From positions 1 through 7,860 of the forward strand of contig JAUVDD010000067.1 of NCBI GenBank assembly GCA_030595525.1: a DNA stretch of 7,860 bases. Direction: 5' to 3'. The notes beneath the pieces were generated by a model, which had not been told where the DNA came from, made no database searches, and was given only the letters and a program-made list of their open reading frames with translations. Below, piece by piece: positions 1 to 6,691 of this stretch (within the stretch, counting starts at the first letter, position 1; every line of letters begins with the position of its first letter). The stretch is from Puniceicoccales bacterium (GTDB lineage: Bacteria > Verrucomicrobiota > Verrucomicrobiia > Opitutales > Oceanipulchritudinaceae). The translations under genes and the position numbers were made by a program.

Positions 1-30
1 AAAAACCCGTCTCGCGCTTGCGAAACGGGT
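1..30 (-). terminator. Rho-independent terminator of tRNA-Asp
   Basis: Positions 5-15 and 20-30 form an 11-bp inverted repeat with one G-U pair and a 4-base loop (16-19). On the minus strand it is followed by a run of T (plus-strand A at 1-4), which continues to the window edge. It lies 8 bases beyond the CCA end of the minus-strand tRNA-Asp. Position, strength and T-run all fit an intrinsic terminator ending the tRNA transcript. Confidence 0.85.
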
Positions 31-38
31 CTTAAAAG

Positions 39-115
<77 letters not shown>

Positions 116-135
116 AAGTGGGTAATGAAGATGGA

Positions 136-163
136 AAGCTACGAGAGAGAGGTTCTTCGTCAA
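136..163 (-). promoter_or_regulatory. Candidate sigma-70-type promoter for tRNA-Asp
   Basis: On the minus strand a TTGACG box (163-158) is followed after 16 bases by TAGCTT (141-136). This lies about 20 bases before the mature 5' end of tRNA-Asp at 115, giving a short 5' leader for RNase P. The -35 box matches the consensus at five of six positions, the -10 at only three. The placement is right for a tRNA promoter, but the -10 box is weak. Confidence 0.45.
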
Positions 164-234
164 GCGTTTATTAGGAAAAAATTTAACTATTTTGAAAGAT
201 TGTTGATGGGTAACGAACAGAAGACATTGAAAAA

Positions 235-1290
235 GTGTCCCGATGGAAGAGCAGAACAGATAAGGACGGCATTGAAGCGGGCCGGAAGCAATGGCGAAAG
301 GGCTTGGTTGTCGGTTCGCTGGCTATAGGATTTCAGGCAGCAATCCTCGGATTGGCCTTACTGATCGGTGTATTGGATCCCCAACCGCCACAGGAAGCCA
401 AATTGAAGCTGCCCCCAGGCTCCCCCAATCAACAGAGGGAGCGTCAAAACCAGCTCAATAATCAGTTGGCACAGCTGAATCGGTTACAAAAGGACAGTCT
501 GCAGAAACTGATGGATCCGATTCTCGAATCCACTCGTCCGGACATATCTGTGCCCCAACCCGACGTCATGACCTCCTTTAAGGCGATGAGCGCCATGCTG
601 CCGGTCAGCAACATGTTTCAGGGAAGTATGGATGCTTTTACCAGCGGAGCTGAAGTGGATTTCCTTCCCCCTCCCGATCCTGTTTCATTTCTCGGAGAAA
701 ACCTCACCGCCAAGCGGATCGTGCTCCTGCTCGATGTATCATCATCCGTTAAGACCAAGATGGAGCGGGCGGGTGTATCGCTGGATCAATTGCGAAAAGA
801 AGTAATCCAATTCATCGAACAATTGGGTCCCAACCACCTTTTCGGGATCATCCAATTCACCCGCAACTGGCAATCCTTCAAAGAAGATCTGTTGCCGGGG
901 ACCCAGATGGTAAAGGATGAAGCCATGACTTGGCTCAATTCCCAGTTCCGCACAACCGGTACAAGTGGCCGCAATTGGACTCGTGGATCCCCTAATGGCA
1001 TCGAAGGGGTTCTTGCCACGGCATTCGAGATGGATCCACAAATCGACGAAGTCTTCCTTGTCTGCGATGGAGATTTCCAGCGCACTCCCCCTGGCGGTGG
1101 GGGACAGAATGTTCCGTGGTCACAATTACGCCAGCTAACCCAGTCCCTTCAGGATGAATCCATCGGTGAAACCCGGCTGCGAGTCCTCTGTTTCTATCCT
1201 CCCGAAGACGCCCTCCCGGACCTCCGGGCATGGGTCCGCGAAAACGGCCCGGGGACTCTACGGATTCACACTGAAGAACATTCAAATTGA
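235..1290 (+). CDS. Membrane-anchored VWA domain protein
   Basis: This 351-residue protein has a short basic N-terminus, one hydrophobic segment at about residues 23-47, a Pro/Gln-rich linker at about 48-110, then a von Willebrand A domain at about 159-350. The MIDAS metal site is visible as DVSSS at 167-171 after the strand RIVLLL, and a later acidic motif VCDGD (277-280) follows the strand EVFL. The predicted topology puts the VWA domain outside the cytoplasm. Such domains usually bind protein partners through a metal ion, but no partner or enzyme domain is seen. The start is GTG: the frame has a TAA stop at 211-213 and no ATG between. The ribosome-binding site is weak (AGAAG about 10 bases upstream). 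A second frame, open to 328, overlaps the 5' end, so the exact N-terminus is uncertain. It stands alone between a divergent tRNA and an aldo/keto reductase. Confidence 0.85.
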   Translation: MSRWKSRTDKDGIEAGRKQWRKGLVVGSLAIGFQAAILGLALLIGVLDPQPPQEAKLKLPPGSPNQQRERQNQLNNQLAQLNRLQKDSLQKLMDPILESTRPDISVPQPDVMTSFKAMSAMLPVSNMFQGSMDAFTSGAEVDFLPPPDPVSFLGENLTAKRIVLLLDVSSSVKTKMERAGVSLDQLRKEVIQFIEQLGPNHLFGIIQFTRNWQSFKEDLLPGTQMVKDEAMTWLNSQFRTTGTSGRNWTRGSPNGIEGVLATAFEMDPQIDEVFLVCDGDFQRTPPGGGGQNVPWSQLRQLTQSLQDESIGETRLRVLCFYPPEDALPDLRAWVRENGPGTLRIHTEEHSN

Positions 1291-1554
1291 CCTCACATTG
1301 AAATCTGAGAAAATGAGATCATGTCTTTAAAGAGAGTCAGTAAAACAGACCTTCACAGCCTCAAATTTTCAGGCCAAAGAAAACTAACATTTTCTCAAAG
1401 ATGGGCTGGTAAACTTGAGCTATCTGAATCAAAAGACGCTCGCTCAGAATACTTGCGCCAAAAATATAGAATTACGCCATCGAAATCCAGCTCTCACAGC
1501 TAGTCCTATTTCTTTAAGTTGGATTTTTCGTTGGTGTAGTGTAAGCATACATTC
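1291..1554. other. Intergenic gap, no confirmed gene
   Basis: These 264 bases separate the VWA stop from the aldo/keto reductase start. Apart from the doubtful ORF at 1321-1503, I see no tRNA, no long inverted repeat with a T-run that could terminate the VWA transcript, and no repeat shared with the rest of the window. The last 50 bases are AT-rich (TTTCTTTAAG and onward) and are the likely place for the reductase promoter, but no -35/-10 pair with good spacing stands out. Confidence 0.5.
1321..1503 (+). CDS. Hypothetical 60-residue basic protein (doubtful)
   Basis: This short ORF lies in the gap between the VWA gene and the aldo/keto reductase. It starts with ATG and encodes a basic protein with the segment FSQRWAGKLEL near residue 24, then an acidic patch, DARSEYLRQKY, and a Ser/Lys-rich tail. 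I do not recognise the family. The pattern of a Trp-containing segment and an acidic-basic helix reminded me weakly of the tails of small antitoxins, but no toxin gene is adjacent and this should not be relied on. No good Shine-Dalgarno is present, only a purine-rich ATGAGATC directly before the start. It may be a remnant or a chance ORF. Confidence 0.3.
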   Translation: MSLKRVSKTDLHSLKFSGQRKLTFSQRWAGKLELSESKDARSEYLRQKYRITPSKSSSHS

Positions 1555-2529
1555 ATGAAACACAGAGCTTTAGGAAAAACAGGATTCGAGACATCAGAAA
1601 TTGGATTTGGCGCATGGGCGATCGGTGGTGGATGGGGTGACCAGGCGGAAGAAGATTCGCTGCAGGCATTGAGTACAGCGATTGATAGTGGGGTAAACTT
1701 TATCGATACCGCAGCTGGTTATGGAGATGGCAAAAGCGAGCGGATCATTGGGAAATTCCTGAAGGACCGAAAAGAGAAAGTGTATGTCGCCACGAAAACT
1801 CCCCCACTTCCCGGTATCTGGCCACCATCCCCATACTGCAACTGGGAAGATCGTTATCCGGAATCCTATCTCAGGGAGAATATTGCTGAGCGTATGGAAT
1901 GCCTTGGCACCGACCACATCGACCTTCTGCAACTCCATACATGGACGCGTGCATGGAATCGCGATCCAAAGCCGTTTGAGATTCTCCAACAAATTAAGGA
2001 CGAGGGTAAGCTGGGCGCAGTCGGTATTTCCACCCCGGAACATGATCAGAATGCCGTCATCGACCTGATGCGCAACGGTCTGGTGGATGCGGTCCAGGTC
2101 ATTTACAACCTCTTCGATCAGGAACCGGCCGCAGAACTCCTGCCAGTCGCCGAGGAAACAGGAACCGCCATCATTGTTCGTGTCGTGTTCGATGAAGGAT
2201 CCCTTACCGGAAAATACGGACAAGATACAAAGTTCCCAAGTGGCGATTTTCGTCAAAACTACTTTGCCGGTGATCGTATTGGTCGAGCCGCTATACGAAC
2301 GGAAACAATCAAGGGGGATTTTGCAGAGTCAGGACTCAGCATGCCACAAGCTGCGCTCAAGTTTGCGCTGATGCATCCGGCAGTATCGGTCGTAATCCCC
2401 GGAATGCGGAATGCCGCCCAAGCTAAAGCAAATTGTGCAGTCTCCGATCTTCCCGGATTAGCAGAAGATCTCCAAACAAGGCTACAGCGTCACAACTGGC
2501 GAAAAGGCATTTGGTATTCGGGAAAATAA
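1555..2529 (+). CDS. Aldo/keto reductase
   Basis: This 324-residue protein is full length for an aldo/keto reductase TIM barrel, an NAD(P)H-dependent cytoplasmic oxidoreductase that interconverts carbonyls and alcohols. The start reads RALGKTGFETSEIGFGAW, typical of the family. The four catalytic residues are present: D51 and Y56 in FIDTAAGYG, K81 in VATKTPP, and H128 in LLQLHTW. The cofactor region near the C-terminus, IPGMRNAAQAKAN (282-293), carries the Gly/Arg/Gln/Asn pattern that usually contacts the NADP 2'-phosphate. The stretch QVIYNLFDQ and VFDEGSLTGKY (about 181-221), with a long Pro/Trp-rich loop after K81, marks a widespread subgroup whose substrate is unknown to me. The ATG start has no clear Shine-Dalgarno. 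The gene converges on the pot operon with 31 bases between the stops, and nothing in the context reveals the substrate. Confidence 0.95.
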   Translation: MKHRALGKTGFETSEIGFGAWAIGGGWGDQAEEDSLQALSTAIDSGVNFIDTAAGYGDGKSERIIGKFLKDRKEKVYVATKTPPLPGIWPPSPYCNWEDRYPESYLRENIAERMECLGTDHIDLLQLHTWTRAWNRDPKPFEILQQIKDEGKLGAVGISTPEHDQNAVIDLMRNGLVDAVQVIYNLFDQEPAAELLPVAEETGTAIIVRVVFDEGSLTGKYGQDTKFPSGDFRQNYFAGDRIGRAAIRTETIKGDFAESGLSMPQAALKFALMHPAVSVVIPGMRNAAQAKANCAVSDLPGLAEDLQTRLQRHNWRKGIWYSGK

Positions 2530-2531
2530 AC

Positions 2532-2552
2532 CGTATTGGTAAAACCAATACG
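2532..2552 (-). terminator. Terminator of the pot operon, possibly bidirectional
   Basis: CGTATTGGT (2532-2540) and ACCAATACG (2544-2552) form a perfect 9-bp stem with a 3-base loop, in the 31 bases between the convergent stops of the aldo/keto reductase and potD. On the minus strand the stem is followed by GTTTATTTT, a usable T-rich tract, so it best fits termination of the pot operon. On the plus strand it is followed by CCCTTC, so it would end the reductase transcript only weakly. Confidence 0.75.
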
Positions 2553-2560
2553 CCCTTCAG

Positions 2561-3622
2561 CTACTTGGAAGCCTTCACACGGTTCCATGCCTTATTGTAC
2601 TTGGCCAGATCCTTTCCGACGTCGACAATCTGTTCGCCCTTGACCAATTTGTCCTTGGGAACGAATACAACCTCGTTGGCCTTGATCTCTTCGCTAAGCA
2701 ACGGATAAGCGGCTGTGTTCGGGCACAGATAGTAATTGTATTCAATATTCGCTACAGCCACTTCTGCTGAGTGGAGAAAGTTAATGAACTTCTCTGCCAG
2801 CTCAACATTGTCTGCACCGGTCGGAATCGCAACGGTATCTTCCCACATTGTAAAACCTTCCTTTGGCAGAGTATAGACAATATTCTCGTCCTCGTTCTCA
2901 TCAATGACTTGTTGAACATCTCCACCGTATCCTTGCACAACCCAGAATTCCTTGGAAGCAACGCCTGCCTTGTAGCCTTCGTTATCAAATCGGGCGATGT
3001 TCTTCTTCCAGCTGATGACCAAGTCAGCCGCTTCCTCAATTTCCGATTCACTGGTCGTATTGACGCTGTAACCGAGTGTTATCAAACCAGAACCCAACAC
3101 TTCACGAATATCATCAAGCAAAGTCATGCGCCCAGCAAGATCCTCACGGGCATATACAGTCCAAGATGAGTCAAAATCCTTCACGGTGTCCTTGCGATAG
3201 GCAATGCCGGTTGTCCCACTTAGGTAAGGAACACTGTATTTCATTACCTTGTCCAAGGAAACCTTTTCCAGGAACTCAGGATCAATATTTTTCAAGTTCG
3301 GGATATTAGCCTTGTTGATTTCCTGTAACATACCTTCCTCAACCATGACTGATACAAAATAGCTTGATGGGAAGATGATGTCGTAGCCTGTAGCACCCGC
3401 CTTCAGTTTGGCATAGAGCGCCTCATTGGAATCAAACACGTCGTAGACAACCTTGCAGTTATTCTCTGCTTCAAACTGCTCTAGCAGACCTTCGGCCATA
3501 TAATCACTCCAATTGTACACATGCAGGACCGGCTTTCCTTCATCAGAGGAACGACCACATCCGGATACGAATGCCATCGCGACGGCACCCGCCAATAGAA
3601 TCAATTGTTTGGTATATTTCAT
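2561..3622 (-). CDS. potD: Polyamine ABC transporter substrate-binding lipoprotein
   Basis: This is the extracytoplasmic receptor of the importer, which binds spermidine or putrescine and delivers it to PotB/PotC. The 353 residues begin with a lipoprotein signal (MKYTKQ, hydrophobic stretch, then VSGC), with C22 as the expected lipidated cysteine. Polyamine-pocket motifs are visible: YNWSDY (36-41), PSSYF (85-89), DDIREVLG (170-177), VVQGYGGD (228-235), MWEDTVAIP (259-267) and EYNYY (294-298). The NWSDY and QGYGGDV segments look more like PotF-type putrescine receptors than E. coli PotD, with Tyr where PotF has Trp in the GWAGD motif, so the preferred polyamine is uncertain. It is the last gene of potABCD. 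Its ATG overlaps the potC stop (ATGA), and no Shine-Dalgarno is seen before it (GATCAAAACC), so translation probably depends on coupling to potC. Confidence 0.95.
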   Translation of the reverse strand: MKYTKQLILLAGAVAMAFVSGCGRSSDEGKPVLHVYNWSDYMAEGLLEQFEAENNCKVVYDVFDSNEALYAKLKAGATGYDIIFPSSYFVSVMVEEGMLQEINKANIPNLKNIDPEFLEKVSLDKVMKYSVPYLSGTTGIAYRKDTVKDFDSSWTVYAREDLAGRMTLLDDIREVLGSGLITLGYSVNTTSESEIEEAADLVISWKKNIARFDNEGYKAGVASKEFWVVQGYGGDVQQVIDENEDENIVYTLPKEGFTMWEDTVAIPTGADNVELAEKFINFLHSAEVAVANIEYNYYLCPNTAAYPLLSEEIKANEVVFVPKDKLVKGEQIVDVGKDLAKYNKAWNRVKASK

Positions 3623-4389
3623 GGTTTTGATCGGATTAATTTTTGACTAATAATAACTATGGTAAATGTCACTGCCATAAAAATCACACTTAGCGCATTG
3701 ATCACCTGAGGTGAACTGCGACGCATCATGCTGAAGATTTTGACTGGTAAAGTAGTATTCCCCGGACCCGATACAAGGAAAGTGATCACAAAATCATCCA
3801 CACTCAGCGTGAATGCCAGTAATCCCCCAGCCGCCAGGCCCGGGCCAAGCAAAGGTATCAGGATTCGTAAAATGATGGTTCCCCATCCGGCACCGAGGTC
3901 TCGGGCCGCCTCGATGACCGACTCGTCGAAATCCTGAAGTCGCGCCAACATGACCAGTGCCACATAGCTCACGCAGAAGGTGGTGTGTGCGATGATGATC
4001 GTTCCTATTCCCAAGGGAATCTGGAAATTCACAAACAAGAGCAGTAGACTGATCCCCATAAGGATGTCTGGCACAGCCAGTGGTGCGTAGATTAGGCCAT
4101 AATGGAATTTCTGGAATCGATTGGTGTAATGATGCAAACACCAAGCTGCCAGGGATCCGAGAATGAGGGCAACCAGGGTTGAGCTAAACGCGATGATCAG
4201 CGTGTTGTATGCCGCTGCATGGATATCCTCACGTTGCCAGAGTTCCTGATACCATCTAAAGGAAAATCCTTTCCAGCTACCGCCAAATTTGGCCGCATTG
4301 AAGGATTGCAGGCACAGTACTCCTATCGGCAGATAGAAAAACAATAACACCGTTACGCTGACAAAAAATGGGAACCGGCTGATCCGCAT
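3619..4389 (-). CDS. potC: Polyamine ABC transporter permease PotC
   Basis: This is the second inner-membrane subunit of the polyamine importer, pairing with PotB. Its 256 residues match the usual PotC length. It has about six hydrophobic segments, at roughly 8-28, 62-85, 97-121, 126-148, 176-200 and 228-248. The cytoplasmic coupling (EAA) loop is EAARDLGAG at 160-168, where the ATPase PotA docks, followed by the segment VDDFVITFLVSGPG typical of PotC. The start overlaps the potB stop by one base (TGATG). It is preceded by a good AGGAGG on the minus strand (4404-4399), which supports this start. Confidence 0.96.
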   Translation of the reverse strand: MRISRFPFFVSVTVLLFFYLPIGVLCLQSFNAAKFGGSWKGFSFRWYQELWQREDIHAAAYNTLIIAFSSTLVALILGSLAAWCLHHYTNRFQKFHYGLIYAPLAVPDILMGISLLLLFVNFQIPLGIGTIIIAHTTFCVSYVALVMLARLQDFDESVIEAARDLGAGWGTIILRILIPLLGPGLAAGGLLAFTLSVDDFVITFLVSGPGNTTLPVKIFSMMRRSSPQVINALSVIFMAVTFTIVIISQKLIRSKP

Positions 4390-5261
4390 CAGAATTGCCC
4401 TCCTTCCAATTCACTTGGTGCCGCACCTCGACGATGTCGATACAGGTAAATCAATAATAACGGCAAGAATACACCTATTGCCAAAACGGCGCTCAGTGCA
4501 CTGGCATCCGGCAGGCTGCGCTCCGTAAAGACCCGCTGGGCGATTTTGTTACCGATCATTTCACTGGTGGGACCACCAACAATCTCAGGAATTGCATAGG
4601 ATCCGAGGGCTGGAATGAAAACGATCAGGATCGCGGTCAGCATCCCAACCCTTACTCCGGGCAAAAAGACTTTGTAAAACGCTACCCATCTGCCCGCTCC
4701 CAGATCACGTGCCGCGTCCAGTAAATCAAAATCAAATTTCTCCGCTGCCGCATAGAGCGGAAGTATCGCGAAAGGAAGATAGGTATATACCAGGACCAGA
4801 AGGATTGCCCAATGGTTGTAGAGAAGCTGGTCGTTCATCTCTGCCAGATTCAATTTTATCAACGCCTGTTTCACCAAGCCGTCCGGATGAAGCAATATCC
4901 GCCATGCAAAGACGCGGATCAGGAAATTTGTCCAGAATGGGAGAATGATCAGAATCAAGGCCCATTGCCGGGCTTTTGTCGGCAGACGGGCGATCCAGTA
5001 GGCCACCGGCACACCCAATCCGATACATATTACAGTGCAGGAAAGGCTCAACCACACAGTCCGCCAGAGAATCGAAAGATAACTGGGATTACCGAGCCGA
5101 AACCAGGCGTCGAGAGTCCATCCCGGGCCGATACCCCCATTGATGGTGGCCGGTTTGAATGCTAATCCGAATATTAACAGTGTCGGCAAAGCAAAGAACA
5201 GAATGAGCCAGACTACCGAAGGAATACTCAGCAGCCACTCACCCATCCGACGCCGCTTCAT
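4389..5261 (-). CDS. potB: Polyamine ABC transporter permease PotB
   Basis: This is one of the two inner-membrane channel subunits. Its 290 residues match the PotB/PotH family. Hydrophobic segments lie at about 10-35, 66-91, 99-123, 150-172, 205-228 and 255-274. The coupling loop DAARDLGAG (182-190), followed by YKVFLPGV, is the EAA motif that contacts PotA. The motif GSYAIPEIVGGP (220-231) is characteristic of polyamine permeases. The ATG overlaps the potA stop (ATGA) and has a GGAGG 7 bases upstream, so the start is well supported. Confidence 0.96.
   Translation of the reverse strand: MKRRRMGEWLLSIPSVVWLILFFALPTLLIFGLAFKPATINGGIGPGWTLDAWFRLGNPSYLSILWRTVWLSLSCTVICIGLGVPVAYWIARLPTKARQWALILIILPFWTNFLIRVFAWRILLHPDGLVKQALIKLNLAEMNDQLLYNHWAILLVLVYTYLPFAILPLYAAAEKFDFDLLDAARDLGAGRWVAFYKVFLPGVRVGMLTAILIVFIPALGSYAIPEIVGGPTSEMIGNKIAQRVFTERSLPDASALSAVLAIGVFLPLLLIYLYRHRRGAAPSELEGGQF
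4399..4404 (-). promoter_or_regulatory. Ribosome-binding site of potC
   Basis: The minus strand reads AGGAGG here, 9 bases before the potC ATG (4389-4387) and inside the last codons of potB. It is the strongest Shine-Dalgarno in the operon and fixes the potC start. Confidence 0.75.
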
Positions 5262-6373
5262 GTGAGGCCCTCCGTGATCATGTGGCTATCATCCGCATGC
5301 CAACTAAGCCAGACTTCCTCGTCCCAGGTAATCGGAGTGGTATCCAGTAGAAATCGTCCATGCTGTTGCAGTACCAGAACCAATTTGTCCCCTACCCGGA
5401 CACGGTATTGCGTCTGTGATCCAAGATAAATCATGTCTTCCACAACACCCGGCAAGATATTGCGATGCGGATCCGGGTCTGGTTGCTTCCTGCTAATCGA
5501 GAGCTTCTCTGGTCGGACGCTTAGTTCCAAGGAATCCCCCGGCCGAAGCATCTCGTCTTTCCATGCCACCACTCGGACGGGTTTATCTCCCAGACGCAAA
5601 GATTCAAGGGACAGGTAATCCTCTCCGATAACCTGGTCCACCTTAACTGAAAAGATATTCGCATCACCAATGAATGAGGCCACAAATCGAGAACTTGGAG
5701 ACTCATAGATCTCCGCCGGCGTGCCCAGTTGCTCGATTTTTCCGTTGTTCATAACGGCAATGCGGTCACTCAGGGACATAGCCTCGCCTTGGTCATGCGT
5801 CACATACAGAAAGGTGATGCCCACCTCATCGTGAATCCGATCCAGCTCCAGCAACATCCGCTGACGCAGTTTTAAATCCAGTGCCGCAAGTGGCTCATCC
5901 AGCAAAAGCAATTGTGGCTTGTTAATGAGCGCACGTGCCAGCGCGACTCGCTGTTTCTGCCCACCGCTGATCTCATGCGGACGCTTGCCAGCATGGTCCG
6001 ACATCTGGATCAACTCCAGCATCCGGTCCACTTCCTCATCTATGAATGACCGTTGCCTTCCAGCAATTTTCAGTCCGAATCCGATGTTCGTCCGAATGTC
6101 CATGTGCGGAAACAAAGCATAGCTCTGGAATACCGTGTTAATCGGCCGTTTATTCGGTGGCACCTCGGTCAGATCTTTCCCCGCTACACGGATCTGACCA
6201 GCATCCGGTGACAGAAATCCAGCCAGCAGTCGAAGCAGGGTCGTCTTCCCGCACCCGCTTGGACCCAGCAACGAAAAGATCTCCCCCTTCTGCAGCACCA
6301 GATCAATGTCGTCTACTGCAGTCAGGGAGCCAAATCGCTTGCTTACGCCGCTGAGCTCAATGAACGCCTCCAT
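5258..6373 (-). CDS. potA: Polyamine ABC transporter ATP-binding protein PotA
   Basis: This is the cytoplasmic ATPase of the importer, 371 residues from the chosen start and close to the usual PotA length. In that numbering the Walker A is GPSGCGKTT (37-45), the Q-loop Gln is at 83 in TVFQSYALFPH, the ABC signature is ISGGQKQR (135-142), the Walker B is LLLLDEP (155-161) and the switch His is 193 in YVTHDQ. The C-terminal part, from about 240, is a TOBE-type regulatory domain (VRPEKL, then YLGSQTQYRV). The frame also allows a GTG start at 6424, adding 17 basic residues, but nothing resembling a ribosome-binding site precedes it. ATG 6373 puts the protein start directly before the family's first strand (AFIELSGVSKRFG) and is preferred, though its own ribosome site (AAGAAA) is weak. 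It heads the potABCD operon. Confidence 0.96.
   Translation of the reverse strand: MEAFIELSGVSKRFGSLTAVDDIDLVLQKGEIFSLLGPSGCGKTTLLRLLAGFLSPDAGQIRVAGKDLTEVPPNKRPINTVFQSYALFPHMDIRTNIGFGLKIAGRQRSFIDEEVDRMLELIQMSDHAGKRPHEISGGQKQRVALARALINKPQLLLLDEPLAALDLKLRQRMLLELDRIHDEVGITFLYVTHDQGEAMSLSDRIAVMNNGKIEQLGTPAEIYESPSSRFVASFIGDANIFSVKVDQVIGEDYLSLESLRLGDKPVRVVAWKDEMLRPGDSLELSVRPEKLSISRKQPDPDPHRNILPGVVEDMIYLGSQTQYRVRVGDKLVLVLQQHGRFLLDTTPITWDEEVWLSWHADDSHMITEGLT
5269..5273 (-). promoter_or_regulatory. Ribosome-binding site of potB
   Basis: The minus strand reads GGAGG, spaced 7 bases from the potB ATG (5261-5259), within the final codons of potA. Together with the ATGA overlap, this indicates coupled but independently primed translation. 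Confidence 0.75.
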
Positions 6374-6454
6374 TTCATCGTTTCTTGTGAGTATTTTCCG
6401 CAAAAAATCAATGCGGATTCGCACATACTCGCGCTTTTTTTCACCTCACAGCCC

Positions 6455-6467
6455 ACCTGTCACAGGT
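6455..6467. promoter_or_regulatory. 13-base palindrome upstream of potA (possible operator)
   Basis: ACCTGT, C, ACAGGT forms a perfect palindrome of two 6-base arms around one central base. It lies 82 bases upstream of the potA ATG, in the space between potA and the divergent tRNA-Asn region. Its size and symmetry would suit a dimeric regulator, but no regulator gene is nearby and a second copy is not seen in the window. A short hairpin with the following TTTT is an alternative reading. Confidence 0.25.
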
Positions 6468-6494
6468 TTTGCTCGTTTTTCAGTCAAAAGACCA

Positions 6495-6525
6495 TTGACA
6501 TCCACCCTTCCTCTTCCCTTATTTA
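6495..6525 (+). promoter_or_regulatory. Candidate promoter for the tRNA-Asn transcript
   Basis: A perfect consensus -35 box TTGACA occurs at 6495-6500. The best -10 candidate is the AT-rich TTATTTA at 6519-6525, with 18-19 base spacing and poor agreement with TATAAT. Transcription would begin near 6532, so the transcript would include the tRNA-like element at 6545-6608 before reaching tRNA-Asn at 6617. The -35 box is convincing, the -10 is not. Confidence 0.35.
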
Positions 6526-6544
6526 CCCACTTTCCGCTGGATAA

Positions 6545-6608
6545 GTTGCTCAGTAGCTCGGTGGTAGAGTCCCGCCCATGCGGGATTAACCACAGGTCGC
6601 AGAGCAAC
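6545..6608 (+). pseudogene. tRNA-Asn-like element lacking a T-arm
   Basis: This 64-base element resembles the tRNA-Asn that starts 8 bases later. TGCTC and the following D-arm (6547-6569) match tRNA-Asn at 21 of 23 positions. The blocks TTAACCAC and GGTCGCA then follow in the same order, and after GGTCGCA the element jumps straight to GAGCA, as if the 16-base T-arm segment had been deleted. The anticodon arm is replaced by a different hairpin, a 6-bp stem TCCCGC/GCGGGA with a CCAT loop. The ends still pair perfectly over 7 bp (GTTGCTC 6545-6551 with GAGCAAC 6602-6608). There is no TTCGA loop, no CCA and no proper 7-base anticodon loop, so it cannot be a normal tRNA. It is either a decayed tandem copy or a structured leader RNA. 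Confidence 0.55.
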
Positions 6609-6616
6609 AAAAATAC

Positions 6617-6691
6617 TGCTCGGTAGCTCAGTGGTAGAGCAGGTGGCTGTTAACCACTTGGTCGCAAGTTCGAATCTTGCCCGAGCAGCCA
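6617..6691 (+). tRNA. tRNA-Asn (anticodon GTT)
   Basis: This is a complete 75-nt cloverleaf with encoded CCA (6689-6691). The acceptor TGCTCGG (6617-6623) pairs with CCGAGCA (6681-6687). The D-arm is GCTC-AGTGGTA-GAGC. The anticodon arm GGTGG-CTGTTAA-CCACT gives anticodon GTT for asparagine. The T-arm is GCAAG-TTCGAAT-CTTGC, and the discriminator is G. No hairpin terminator follows before the convergent sulfatase stop 13 bases downstream, only a T-rich stretch. Confidence 0.97.

Larger units (their letters stand above)
6374..6616. other. Divergent control region between potA and tRNA-Asn
   Basis: This stretch separates the potA ATG from tRNA-Asn and codes for no protein I trust. Besides the palindrome, the TTGACA box and the tRNA-like element, it has a weak hairpin near the potA start (TCCGC 6397-6401 with GCGGA 6413-6417, 11-base A-rich loop). 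On the minus strand a TTGACT (6487-6482) could be a potA -35 box, but no good -10 follows at normal spacing. A pyrimidine-rich run lies at about 6500-6520. Confidence 0.45.

Noticed and set aside
1519..1550. Promoter for the aldo/keto reductase (TTGGAT ... CATACA)
   Set aside because: Spacing is wrong and the -10 would fall almost on the start codon; no acceptable box pair could be defended.
1594..2256. Minus-strand 220-residue ORF
   Set aside because: It lies entirely antisense to the well-supported aldo/keto reductase and shows no family motif.
6374..6424. GTG start adding 17 residues to PotA
   Set aside because: No ribosome-binding site precedes it, and the extra residues are not part of the ATPase fold; the ATG at 6373 fits the family start.
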